Below, piece by piece: positions 50,306 through 56,977 of a stretch of DNA of 64,000 bases. Under the pieces are notes generated by a model, which made no database searches, was not told the DNA's origin, and saw nothing but the letters and a program-made list of their open reading frames with translations. Numbering within the stretch: the first letter of the stretch is position 1; each line of letters starts with the position of its first letter. Origin of the DNA: WRMS01 sp038562165 (GTDB lineage: Bacteria; Bacillota; Peptococcia; DRI-13; UBA5745); assembly GCA_038562165.1 (NCBI GenBank), contig JBCFAO010000008.1:37528-101527 (forward strand), given 5' to 3'. The position numbers and the translations under genes are program-made.

Positions 50306-50334
50306 ATAATAGCACAAGATAAGCCGAAAAACAA
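50306..50334 (-). promoter_or_regulatory. Toxin B promoter
   Basis: TTGTTT (50329-50334), 17-base spacer, TATTAT (50306-50311) with an upstream TGC extended -10, on the minus strand. Confidence 0.65.
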
Positions 50335-50346
50335 TAAAGCGGGACC

Positions 50347-50544
50347 TCATCCCTTTGTTTGAACTGACTTTTCGTCCCGGCTTTTCGCCGCCATTATCGT
50401 CATGGCATAATCCGTAATATTCAGTCCCAGCAGCATAAAGACCGGCAGAGCCAATATACCAAGTTGCGCTGCTATAGCCGTACCAATTGCCATCACTACG
50501 ATTTTGATGTTTTGGTTGTGTCCATCTTTTCTACCGCCTCTCAT
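50347..50544 (-). pseudogene. Phage holin-like small membrane protein, copy 1, N-terminally frameshifted
   Basis: The open frame gives 65 residues containing IKIVVMAIGTAIAAQLGILALPVFMLLGLNITDYAMTIMAA, a holin-like double helix. In the related copy at 52184-52291 the frame begins MDTIKSIKIVV after a GAGGCGGT-type ribosome binding site. Here the same ATG (50530-50532) is followed by a one-base deletion and meets a stop after nine codons; the long frame instead uses an ATG with no ribosome binding site. Translation could still start at internal GTG/ATG codons. Phage holins make membrane pores for lysis; whether this one works is doubtful. Confidence 0.55.
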
Positions 50545-50660
50545 TATTAAATTACAACAACAAGGCAGGACCGTGGTTTTTATTTATCAGACCGGCCCCA
50601 CCCCTACCGTCACTGGCCTGTATCCCTGCCGCATAGCGGCCTTGACTATTTTTGCGTATG

Positions 50661-50687
50661 AAAAAGGAGCTGCGATTGCAGCTCCTT
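50661..50687 (-). terminator. Terminator after the MORN lipoprotein gene
   Basis: Perfect 10-bp stem AAGGAGCTGC/GCAGCTCCTT (50664-50687) with a short T run on the minus strand, 40 bases after the stop codon. Confidence 0.75.
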
Positions 50688-50726
50688 AAACTAAATATAT
50701 TTTGAATCTAATATGGCAGTCCGGAT

Positions 50727-51587
50727 CTAAATTAGCCTTATAATGCTAGCAACTAATGCAACAACATTAATATACCCTCCTCTTATATTGTCAAAATAGC
50801 TGCTTACGAGAGGAAGGCCATATATCTCTACAACATCTTCATCATATATATCGATTTCCCCATCAACAAAAATATAATAACTATTTCCATCTTTGTCTCT
50901 TGCAAAAATTCTCGTTAACAGGCGCCCATTTACTGTTATTTCATTCACTTGCAGTGCTTTTACGATTGGTACATGTACTATTGTCCCAAGGTAATTAGAA
51001 ATATTTTTAATAAGATGTTTATATTCAACTTCTGTATCCGTTAAGGATATTGCTTTTGCCTCATCTTCATCCGTAACGCAAGGAAAAAGATTTTCATTCT
51101 CATCTATAAAATCAAGAGATTTACTTGGGCCGCCTTTCGTATGTAAAAACTGTGTTGAAAGACTATCAAACCATTGGCCCTTTGTTGGGGTAAAAACGCC
51201 TTCCGTAAAATTCCCACGCTTAACATAGTCTATTTCTCCATTCGCAGCAATAAAGCTATTTTCTCCATACCCATTGTATAAGCCGTCCTTAAACTCTCCC
51301 CTATAAAGCCAGGTCTTACCAGAGGCGCCCTTCGGGGGCCCAAATTCGCCTGTTCCACTGGGTAATCCATTGACTATCTCCCCAGTATAAATGCCTGATA
51401 TTTCAACCATTCCGTGGCCTTCAAAAGGTATAGTAAGTGTGATTTCTAAATCTGTTACATACTCTCTACGGTTTTCCCCCTGCGTTGGCTGGCTAAGATT
51501 TGTTTGCCCTGTATTTTGTGCTGAACTACCGCATGCTGCAAGTAAGAATATAAGGATAAGAACAGAAATAGCGGAAAATCTCTTCAT
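50727..51587 (-). CDS. Lipoprotein with MORN-like repeats
   Basis: 286 residues: lipoprotein signal MKRFSAISVLILIFLLAACGS (Cys19), then MORN-like units (YTGEIVNGLPSGTGEF, YRGEFKDGLYNGYGENSF, KRGNFTEGVF), followed by a C-terminal domain of unknown type (IVHVPIVKALQVNEITVNGRLLTRIFARDKDGNSYYIFVDGEIDIYDEDVVEIYGLP) that resembles an OB-like fold. MORN repeats often bind membranes or proteins. AAAGGAG precedes ATG 51587. Codon use is AT-richer than the housekeeping genes, suggesting acquisition. Confidence 0.75.
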   Translation of the reverse strand: MKRFSAISVLILIFLLAACGSSAQNTGQTNLSQPTQGENRREYVTDLEITLTIPFEGHGMVEISGIYTGEIVNGLPSGTGEFGPPKGASGKTWLYRGEFKDGLYNGYGENSFIAANGEIDYVKRGNFTEGVFTPTKGQWFDSLSTQFLHTKGGPSKSLDFIDENENLFPCVTDEDEAKAISLTDTEVEYKHLIKNISNYLGTIVHVPIVKALQVNEITVNGRLLTRIFARDKDGNSYYIFVDGEIDIYDEDVVEIYGLPLVSSYFDNIRGGYINVVALVASIIRLI

Positions 51588-51619
51588 TCTCAATTCTCCT
51601 TTTTCTACTGGTACACTTT

Positions 51620-51770
51620 TCATATTATTCTATACAATTCGGCAACATTTACCAATATCCTGCCAACGCGGATCAGTATTTCCTCAACGATTTCAGCAGT
51701 CTCTTCAAAGTGCATAAAGCCGTTTTTGGTCGCATAGACCGTCCCAGTCTTAGCCTGCTTGTACAGGGCC
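51620..51770 (-). pseudogene. 3' remnant of an unidentified gene
   Basis: Between the lipoprotein gene and the Cys-rich gene one minus-strand frame reads ALYKQAKTGTVYATKNGFMH followed by FEETAEIVEEILIRVGRIL and ends in TGA at 51620-51622. It has no start codon or ribosome binding site and looks like the C-terminal end of a lost gene. The family is not recognised. Confidence 0.35.
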
Positions 51771-51844
51771 ACATTTGCCGCCCTTAGGGGTCATGATCTT
51801 TGTCGTTCACCTTTTTACACTCTACTCCTTTCTTTTAATGTGCG

Positions 51845-51873
51845 TTGCCCTTTTACCAAAATATTAGTACTAT
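51845..51873 (+). promoter_or_regulatory. Promoter of the Cys-rich small protein gene
   Basis: TTGCCC (51845-51850), 17-base spacer, TACTAT (51868-51873) on the plus strand, just ahead of the AAAGGGG ribosome binding site. Confidence 0.5.
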
Positions 51874-51896
51874 TGGGGTAGAAAGGGGCGATAAAT

Positions 51897-52103
51897 ATGG
51901 ACGAGAATAATAATATTGATGTAGAAACTAGCGACAAGGATGAAAAAGTTCTTCATTGTCCGATAAAAAATGCTGATTGTATAGGCGAAAATTGTGCTTG
52001 GTATGATAGGGCCTATTCGTATTGTTCAGTTATTTCATGTGCGGATTCGCTTAATCAAATTTTTAAGATAGTAAATAGTCGTATGCCTCTAGATCGATGG
52101 TAG
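51897..52103 (+). CDS. Small cysteine-rich protein, unknown
   Basis: 68 residues with an acidic N-terminus and a cysteine cluster CPIKNADCIGENCAWYDRAYSYCSVISC, which could bind zinc or an iron-sulfur cluster. AAAGGGG lies about 8 bases before the ATG. Short proteins with the pattern CP-x5-C-x4-NC-W appear in mobile regions of Clostridia, but I cannot name a family. It is one of the few plus-strand genes in the accessory block. Confidence 0.65.
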   Translation: MDENNNIDVETSDKDEKVLHCPIKNADCIGENCAWYDRAYSYCSVISCADSLNQIFKIVNSRMPLDRW

Positions 52104-52183
52104 TATTTCAAAGAAACCGAGAAACAGGCTGATACTGATCTTTATTAGTCGGCTTTTGCCGGCTTTTTTCTTTTCCTGGACGG

Positions 52184-52291
52184 CTATATCTTCAGCAGCA
52201 TAAAGACTGGCAAGGCCAATATACCAAGCTGTGCCGCTATAGCTGTTCCTACCGCCGTTACTACTATTTTGATGCTTTTGATTGTGTCCAT
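52184..52291 (-). pseudogene. Phage holin-like gene, copy 2, truncated
   Basis: 35 residues beginning MDTIKSIKIVVTAVGTAIAA with a proper ribosome binding site region (GGCGGTCGAGAC) and ending at TAG after MLLKI, where copy 1 continues for a further 25 residues. The start is intact but the second half is missing, the reverse of the damage in copy 1. It lies downstream of the phage tail-like gene. Confidence 0.6.
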
Positions 52292-52325
52292 GTCTCGACC
52301 GCCTTTCAATATTAAATTACAGCAA

Positions 52326-52356
52326 CAAGGCAGGACCGTTTAGGTATCCTGCCTTG
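52326..52356 (-). terminator. Possible terminator after the 31-residue gene
   Basis: 10-bp stem CAAGGCAGGA/TCCTGCCTTG with a weak TTG-rich run on the minus strand. The left arm and flanking sequence are duplicated at about 50555-50575. Confidence 0.4.
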
Positions 52357-52386
52357 TAATGGGTATTGGTATTTGTTTTAGATTCA

Positions 52387-52482
52387 TTAGGCGTTCTTGC
52401 CTCTGCCGCCGGTATCGGTGGATGTGCTTTTATTGCTTGTCTCTTCGTCGCTGCCGCCCAGCGGCGTGTTGATAATTGCCAT
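52387..52482 (-). CDS. 31-residue protein of the phage remnant
   Basis: MAIINTPLGGSDEETSNKST followed by STDTGGRGKNA: a very short hydrophilic protein with an AGGAGG ribosome binding site 11 bases before the ATG. It lies between the tail-like gene and the holin copy, where small virion or regulatory proteins occur in phages. No family is recognised; the ribosome binding site is the main evidence. Confidence 0.5.
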   Translation of the reverse strand: MAIINTPLGGSDEETSNKSTSTDTGGRGKNA

Positions 52483-52514
52483 ATTGTTTTACGCCTCCTA
52501 GAAAGAACGATTGA

Positions 52515-53399
52515 CTATCCAAATGCATAATACGCATATTGACCGTTTCCTGCATTAGGTGTCCCCCACGTAAATCTTCTAAAACTCGTACTACTCCATC
52601 CACTTGAATTTATAGTATTAGACGTTAACATATATCTTGCATCTTCAGAGGATACTGTTAAGCTTCCGTAGTAGTAATTTAGAACCATATTCGAAAAGAA
52701 ACCAAATCCATTTAAAAGAAATTGAACCTGTTCACTCGCAGTAGTTATTTTAAATAAAATAACTTTAGGGCTAAATCCGACATTTGCAGCTCCTAATGTT
52801 ACATTATAATATTCCGAACCAGTTACGGACCAACCACCAGTGCCCTCTGCATATAACCTTGGCTCCAAGCTCCCCACCACTCCACCAACATTCACCCCAT
52901 TTTTAACATTCCCCGCCACCAAATTAGCAAAGCTGGCTGTAACCTTGCCGCTGCCGTTATGGTACCCCGCCGGCACCGTATACTGCCCTCCCTGGGTGCT
53001 AATCGTCTGCGTAATAGCACCCCTGTTGGCCATGGCGCCGGTTACTTTCGCACCATTGACGTAAGCCGTCTTGGTGGTCAGGATGTCCCCGGCCACCGCA
53101 TTAGCATCGGCAGTAAAGGTGCCGGCTACGCCGCCTACATTCGCCCCGCTTTTGATGTTGCCGGCCGCAAGACCGGGTATATTCGCCTCCACCTGGCCGC
53201 CGGAAGTGTAGCCGGCGGGAACGATCACTTTCCCAGCCTGCTGGGTAATCGTACCTCCCACAGGCCCATTATTGGGCATGGTGCCCACTACGTTGTCCCC
53301 ATCCTCATTATTGAGGGTTTTACCTGTGAGAAGATCTGAAGCCAAACCAGTAGTGGGGTCTCCCCATCCTGAATAAAACAATCCATTTACGATTGGCAT
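52515..53399 (-). CDS. Phage tail fibre-like repeat protein
   Basis: 294 residues with two cycles of a repeat that occurs in phage tail/structural proteins: DLLTGKTLNNEDGDNVVGTMPNNG, ITQQAGKVIVPAGYTSGGQVEANIPGLAAGNIKSGANVGGVAGTF, then DILTTKTAYVNGAKVTGAMANRG, ISTQGGQYTVPAGYHNGSGKVTASFANLVAGNVKNGVNVGGVVGSL. A distinct C-terminal domain (VTGSEYYNVTLGAANVGFSPKVILFKI...) may bind a receptor. GGAAAG precedes the ATG. It is probably part of a prophage remnant; no capsid or integrase gene is in the window. Confidence 0.75.
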   Translation of the reverse strand: MPIVNGLFYSGWGDPTTGLASDLLTGKTLNNEDGDNVVGTMPNNGPVGGTITQQAGKVIVPAGYTSGGQVEANIPGLAAGNIKSGANVGGVAGTFTADANAVAGDILTTKTAYVNGAKVTGAMANRGAITQTISTQGGQYTVPAGYHNGSGKVTASFANLVAGNVKNGVNVGGVVGSLEPRLYAEGTGGWSVTGSEYYNVTLGAANVGFSPKVILFKITTASEQVQFLLNGFGFFSNMVLNYYYGSLTVSSEDARYMLTSNTINSSGWSSTSFRRFTWGTPNAGNGQYAYYAFG

Positions 53400-53480
53400 A
53401 TGTCACTTTCCTTTCTGCTCTGAATACTCAAGCTCACCGGTTTGCTTGGCATTACTATAGCAAAAGGGAAAGTGACATTG
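53399..53480. repeat. 12-bp inverted repeat at the start of the tail-like gene
   Basis: ATGTCACTTTCC (53399-53410) and GGAAAGTGACAT (53469-53480) form a dyad spanning the presumed 5' untranslated region of the tail-like gene. Confidence 0.4.
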
Positions 53481-53526
53481 GTTGACATATTTCTATAATT
53501 TAATTGAGTTATTTCTCTGTTGCTGG

Positions 53527-53665
53527 CTAGCCATCCATCCTCCCTGTCAGTTCTTGATACTGCTCCACCGTGATCGGGCCGCAGGCGAAAAAGATATCCA
53601 GGCGGGTTTGCATGTCATCCTTAACGTACTCAATGGCCTGAATGATTAAGCGAGTTGTTTACTGT
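53527..53665 (-). pseudogene. C-terminal remnant of a small phage protein
   Basis: One minus-strand frame reads LIIQAIEYVKDDMQTRLDIF then FACGPITVEQYQELTGRMDG and a stop at 53527-53529. This tail is characteristic of short phage proteins lying next to tail fibre genes. A stop codon lies just upstream and no start codon precedes it, so the gene is decayed. The rest of 53400-53890 shows nothing else coding. Confidence 0.5.
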
Positions 53666-53896
53666 ATCAACCTATGGTCACGTCCTCCCAGGTGAAAAAG
53701 AGGATGCAATATCCTCCCTCCCTTTTAAACCAAAAATAAATGTTCAATAATCCTCTAAGCGATACGTACCAACAAAAAATCAATCACTAAGTCGTGACCA
53801 AAATGTGACCAAACTGGAACAAAAGCACCCCAAAGCAGCGGTTTTATCGTCTTTAGCGCTCCCATAATAATCCAATAAAAAATTGTCCAACAAAAG

Positions 53897-53923
53897 CAAA
53901 AACCCTTGATTTCTCAAGGGTTT
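53897..53923 (-). terminator. Terminator after tRNA-Leu
   Basis: 10-bp stem AAACCCTTGA-GAAA-TCAAGGGTTT (53900-53923) with T residues following on the minus strand, 16 bases after the tRNA. Confidence 0.75.
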
Positions 53924-53938
53924 CCTTTATTTCCTTAA

Positions 53939-54024
53939 TGCCCGAGACCGGGGTCGAACCGGTACGAGGTTTAACCCTCGCAGGATTTTAAGTCCTGTGC
54001 GTCTGCCTGTTCCGCCACTCGGGC
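53939..54024 (-). tRNA. tRNA-Leu (anticodon TAA)
   Basis: 86 bases that fold as a class II tRNA: acceptor GCCCGAG/CTCGGGC with discriminator A, D arm with GGCGGAACAGGCAGACGC, anticodon stem-loop AGGACTTAAAATCCT with TAA, a long variable arm (GCGAGGGTTAAACCTCG) and T arm CCGGTTCGACCCCGG. CCA is not encoded. It stands between a phage remnant and the glutamate mutase operon; tRNA-Leu genes are common phage attachment sites. Confidence 0.97.
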
Positions 54025-54100
54025 TTGCCGCCATGAATATAGCGACATCAAAAATAATAATATGAAACGCCAGGAAAGTCAATGGTTTCTTCTGATTAAT

Positions 54101-55039
54101 TCAGGCCAGCATGATTTTGTTCAAATCTTTGATTTTCATAGGGGCGTGATTGCCCACTATGCCCACCATCAAATAGCGGCCGGTGTCCGGTTCGATCATA
54201 AACTCCTTATTTAAAGCAAACTTACGGATTTCCGCAGTGCTGCTCACATGGATGCGGGGGCCGGTACAGGCATGCTCCCGGTCGCCAATCAGGATATGCT
54301 GGTCATCTTTATAAGAAATAGTGATGTCCTGAGCAATGATATCATTGATGGCTTTTTCCATATCATCCAAATCCACCTCCGGCTTGTTTTGGAAGCTGAG
54401 TACAAAACCGTGGCGGACGTCGGAATGAATATAGGGTTCTTTGCTTTTAGCCGTATGCTTTAAATAATATTCGCATAAATCTTCGGCAGTATGAGTCATC
54501 CGCCTGAACTTGATAGAGCGGAAAACGATTTCGGCAATATCCTGAGGTTCCGGGCCGAATAGGGTGGGACGGGTAATGATCACCTCTTCACCGATGCCAA
54601 TCAGCAAATTAGCGTTTCTCTCCAAAAAAGGATAGACCAGCTCAAAATGCTCGACGATTACCCGCTTACCCATTTCTACTGCTTCCAAAATAGCAGCAGC
54701 CAGCACATGCATCTGGGTGAAAGCTGCCTCAAAACGGATATCCAGATGATACGTATGGGTGCTGTAAAAACCACTGGGGCTTTCCCCCACGCTGAGGATG
54801 GGCAAGGGCCGGACATTGACGCCCTCATCGTCGTTTGTCAGCTCCAGGCCGGGGAACATGCCTTTGATCAGCATGCTTTTGCCGGAGCCTCCCTCCCCTA
54901 CCACACCGATCAGCTTGTCAAAAGGGCTGAGATAGCTGGCCGCAATCTGCATGCCCAGGCTAGCCATACGGGTATAGCCTCTGGGGGCAAAAAACACAGA
55001 ATAAAGATGGCTTTTTTCTACTGGATCAGAGTATGCCAT
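54101..55039 (-). CDS. P-loop protein of the methylaspartate pathway cluster
   Basis: 312 residues, annotated in related genomes as having an alanyl-tRNA synthetase second additional-type domain. It has a P-loop GEGGSGKS (48-55) in LIGVVGEGGSGKSMLIKGMFPG, so it probably binds ATP or GTP, and a second part with HACTGPRIHVSSTAEIRKFALNKEF that gives the alanyl-tRNA synthetase-like name. It is the last gene of the glutamate mutase operon. A kinase or cofactor-chaperone role is possible; nothing is established. AAAGGAGG precedes the ATG; a tandem repeat separates it from DUF4387. Confidence 0.8.
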   Translation of the reverse strand: MAYSDPVEKSHLYSVFFAPRGYTRMASLGMQIAASYLSPFDKLIGVVGEGGSGKSMLIKGMFPGLELTNDDEGVNVRPLPILSVGESPSGFYSTHTYHLDIRFEAAFTQMHVLAAAILEAVEMGKRVIVEHFELVYPFLERNANLLIGIGEEVIITRPTLFGPEPQDIAEIVFRSIKFRRMTHTAEDLCEYYLKHTAKSKEPYIHSDVRHGFVLSFQNKPEVDLDDMEKAINDIIAQDITISYKDDQHILIGDREHACTGPRIHVSSTAEIRKFALNKEFMIEPDTGRYLMVGIVGNHAPMKIKDLNKIMLA

Positions 55040-55052
55040 ACTACCTCCTTTT

Positions 55053-55240
55053 AGCGGAACATCCGCGCCCTAGCATCTACGGATAGCGGATACATCTGCG
55101 TACTTAGCATCTACGGATAGCAGATACATCCGCGTACTTAGTATCTAAGGATAGCGGATTGAGTCCGTAGGACATCCGCGCCCCAATATCTAAGGATAGC
55201 GGATTATATCCGCAGGATTATATCCGTAGGATTAGACGCA
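55053..55240. repeat. Intergenic tandem repeat, about 34-bp unit
   Basis: At least four diverging copies of a unit built on AGCATCTACGGATAGCGG and ATACATCTGCGTACTT occur in tandem. ATCCGC/GCGGAT pairs recur in each unit, so the transcribed RNA could form a ladder of short hairpins. It fills the gap between the DUF4387 and P-loop genes inside one operon. Confidence 0.75.
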
Positions 55241-55262
55241 GGAACTTTTCCGCCAAACCTAT

Positions 55263-55580
55263 TTACAGCTCAAAGCTTATATCCAACAAAGGCGCGTGCT
55301 GCTGAGCGCCGTAAACATCGGTCTCGCCCAGGTCACCGGAGCAGATAGGCCGCTTAATTGTAACCTTGATGGCCTTTGCCGGCTTAAACTCCACGATATT
55401 AATAATATCCGAAGCCGGAATCCGATACAAGCGGCAAATCAACTCTTCATTGATGATTTTGGCGTCGCAAACCTTTTGAAAAGACTCCTGATCCTTAAAC
55501 ATAATATCGAAGGTCAGCTCATAGGGGCCGGAATTTTTGCTGCGGATCACATCGGTGATATCTAAAAGGCTGATTTTCAT
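55263..55580 (-). CDS. DUF4387 protein
   Basis: 105 residues of the DUF4387 family (LLDITDVIRSKNSGPYELTFDIMFKDQESFQKV, ICRLYRIPASDIINIVEFKPAKAIKVTIKRPICSGDLGETDVYGAQQHAPLL). It follows the AtuA-like gene by 15 bases with AAGGAGAGG. These two families recur side by side; DUF4387 may form the small ferredoxin-fold partner domain that in longer AtuA proteins is fused at the C-terminus (inference from size and order). Function unproven. Confidence 0.88.
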   Translation of the reverse strand: MKISLLDITDVIRSKNSGPYELTFDIMFKDQESFQKVCDAKIINEELICRLYRIPASDIINIVEFKPAKAIKVTIKRPICSGDLGETDVYGAQQHAPLLDISFEL

Positions 55581-55595
55581 TTTGCCCTCTCCTTC

Positions 55596-56957
55596 CTACA
55601 GATTCACAAAGCTAATAGGGAAGCAACCCGCCGGGTCTTCCGTTTTCAGCAAGTGATAAACACTGAACACATAAACTTCACCGGCATGGAAGTCACTGGG
55701 CGAATAAGGAAAGGCCAGATTGCCGGCAGTAGCCCGGCGGCCTTTGTAGCCGTAGTGCAGCATAGTAGAACGGGCAAAGGAGCAGATGGTGTCGGCCTGC
55801 TTCTGTGTAGGGGCTGTGGCTTCGATAATGATGCCCAGTTCATGAACACCTGTGGTGGCAGGCGTCGGTTCCAGGGAACCCATTACCCCGTCCCGGCCGT
55901 AAATATTAAAACGCAGATGGTATTCCCATTGCTTCTCCCGGAAATTGTCGGCTACCCGCTCCTTCACGCCCGCAATAATCTCATCGATAGCGGCGATCAT
56001 CACGGGATCCCGGGCACCGGCAATAGACACCGTTCGGTAACCAATACGCTTAGCCCCCTCCAGCTTGATGGTGTACTGCTGCGCCGGAACAAAACGGCTG
56101 CCTTTAACCCGAACGATATTGTCCGTCTCTTGCTCAAAGATGCAGTCCGTCAGATCCAGATGGCCTCCGGGGCCGGGCAAAATGTAGGGGTTGGTTTTCT
56201 CATACAAGGTATGGGCGGCCACCGAGAGGGTGGTGCATTTGCGAATGGGATTAAGGGGCTCCACCCGGAAGTAATCTTCGCCAATATAGCCGAACATGCA
56301 GTCGGAGCCGCTGCCGGGGGTAGCGCAAATAGAAGCGCACTCCAGGATCTTTCCCAAATGAATGGACAGGCCCCGGTCATAGCCTTCTTTGATGGCTAAA
56401 GCCGCAAACACCGTAGGGTCATAGGCCCGGCCGGCCAGGATTACCGCCGGCTCCTCCTCTAAAGCTTTCATGAAGGGTTCTATTCCCATCTGCCCTACAA
56501 TATGGCTGGACGCCTCCACCATTTCGGGAGTCAAAGGCGGCGCCGGCTCAAGGGGTGCAATAAGTCCTTCAGCCAGAGCTTTTTTGATCTCTTCCCTGTC
56601 AAACTCGGCGTCGATCAAGGCCATTTTGAAATGGAGCTGATTTTCGGCTGCGATCTCTTCGATAATTTGCCGGCACCAGGCAAGATGGGGCCTGCCGCCG
56701 GAGCCGCCGGCGGTGCCGATGACTACCGGGATCTTATTGGGAACCCCTGCTTTCAGCATAATTTCCAGGTCCCGTTTCACCGCATCCCGGTCGGTGAAGG
56801 AAACCCCGGCCCCCAAATAATAGGGTCCCGGATCAGTGGAGCCGGCATCTACCGCAATTAAATGGGGCCGGCGTTTCATACCTTCCTCGAAAGATTGCAG
56901 CGGAAAGCCGTAGCCTAAAATAGCGGTAGTTGATAAAATACGAAATTCCTCTCTCAT
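55596..56957 (-). CDS. AtuA-like acyclic terpene utilisation family protein (DUF1446)
   Basis: 453 residues with the DUF1446/AtuA core: LIAVDAGSTDPGPYYLGAG, IPVVIGTAGGSGGRPHLAWC, PAVILAGRAYDPTVFAALAIKEG, HLGKILECASICATPGSGSDCMFGYI and LNPIRKCTTLSVAAHTLYEKTNPYILPGPGGHLDL. AtuA was named for citronellol/geraniol catabolism, where it may hydrate a branched acyl-CoA. Here it sits directly after methylaspartate ammonia-lyase, so a role on mesaconate or another branched C5 acid is conceivable. It is shorter than fused AtuA proteins, and DUF4387 follows as a separate gene. Confidence 0.9.
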   Translation of the reverse strand: MREEFRILSTTAILGYGFPLQSFEEGMKRRPHLIAVDAGSTDPGPYYLGAGVSFTDRDAVKRDLEIMLKAGVPNKIPVVIGTAGGSGGRPHLAWCRQIIEEIAAENQLHFKMALIDAEFDREEIKKALAEGLIAPLEPAPPLTPEMVEASSHIVGQMGIEPFMKALEEEPAVILAGRAYDPTVFAALAIKEGYDRGLSIHLGKILECASICATPGSGSDCMFGYIGEDYFRVEPLNPIRKCTTLSVAAHTLYEKTNPYILPGPGGHLDLTDCIFEQETDNIVRVKGSRFVPAQQYTIKLEGAKRIGYRTVSIAGARDPVMIAAIDEIIAGVKERVADNFREKQWEYHLRFNIYGRDGVMGSLEPTPATTGVHELGIIIEATAPTQKQADTICSFARSTMLHYGYKGRRATAGNLAFPYSPSDFHAGEVYVFSVYHLLKTEDPAGCFPISFVNL

Positions 56958-56977
56958 ACCAGCATTCCTGCCTTTCT

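Noticed and set aside
53690..53890. Integrase C-terminal trace beside tRNA-Leu
   Set aside because: The sequence faintly recalls the end of phage integrase genes, but no frame gives catalytic residues, so the claim cannot be supported.
55053..55240. CRISPR array
   Set aside because: The repeats are contiguous and diverged and have no unique spacers; no cas gene is nearby.
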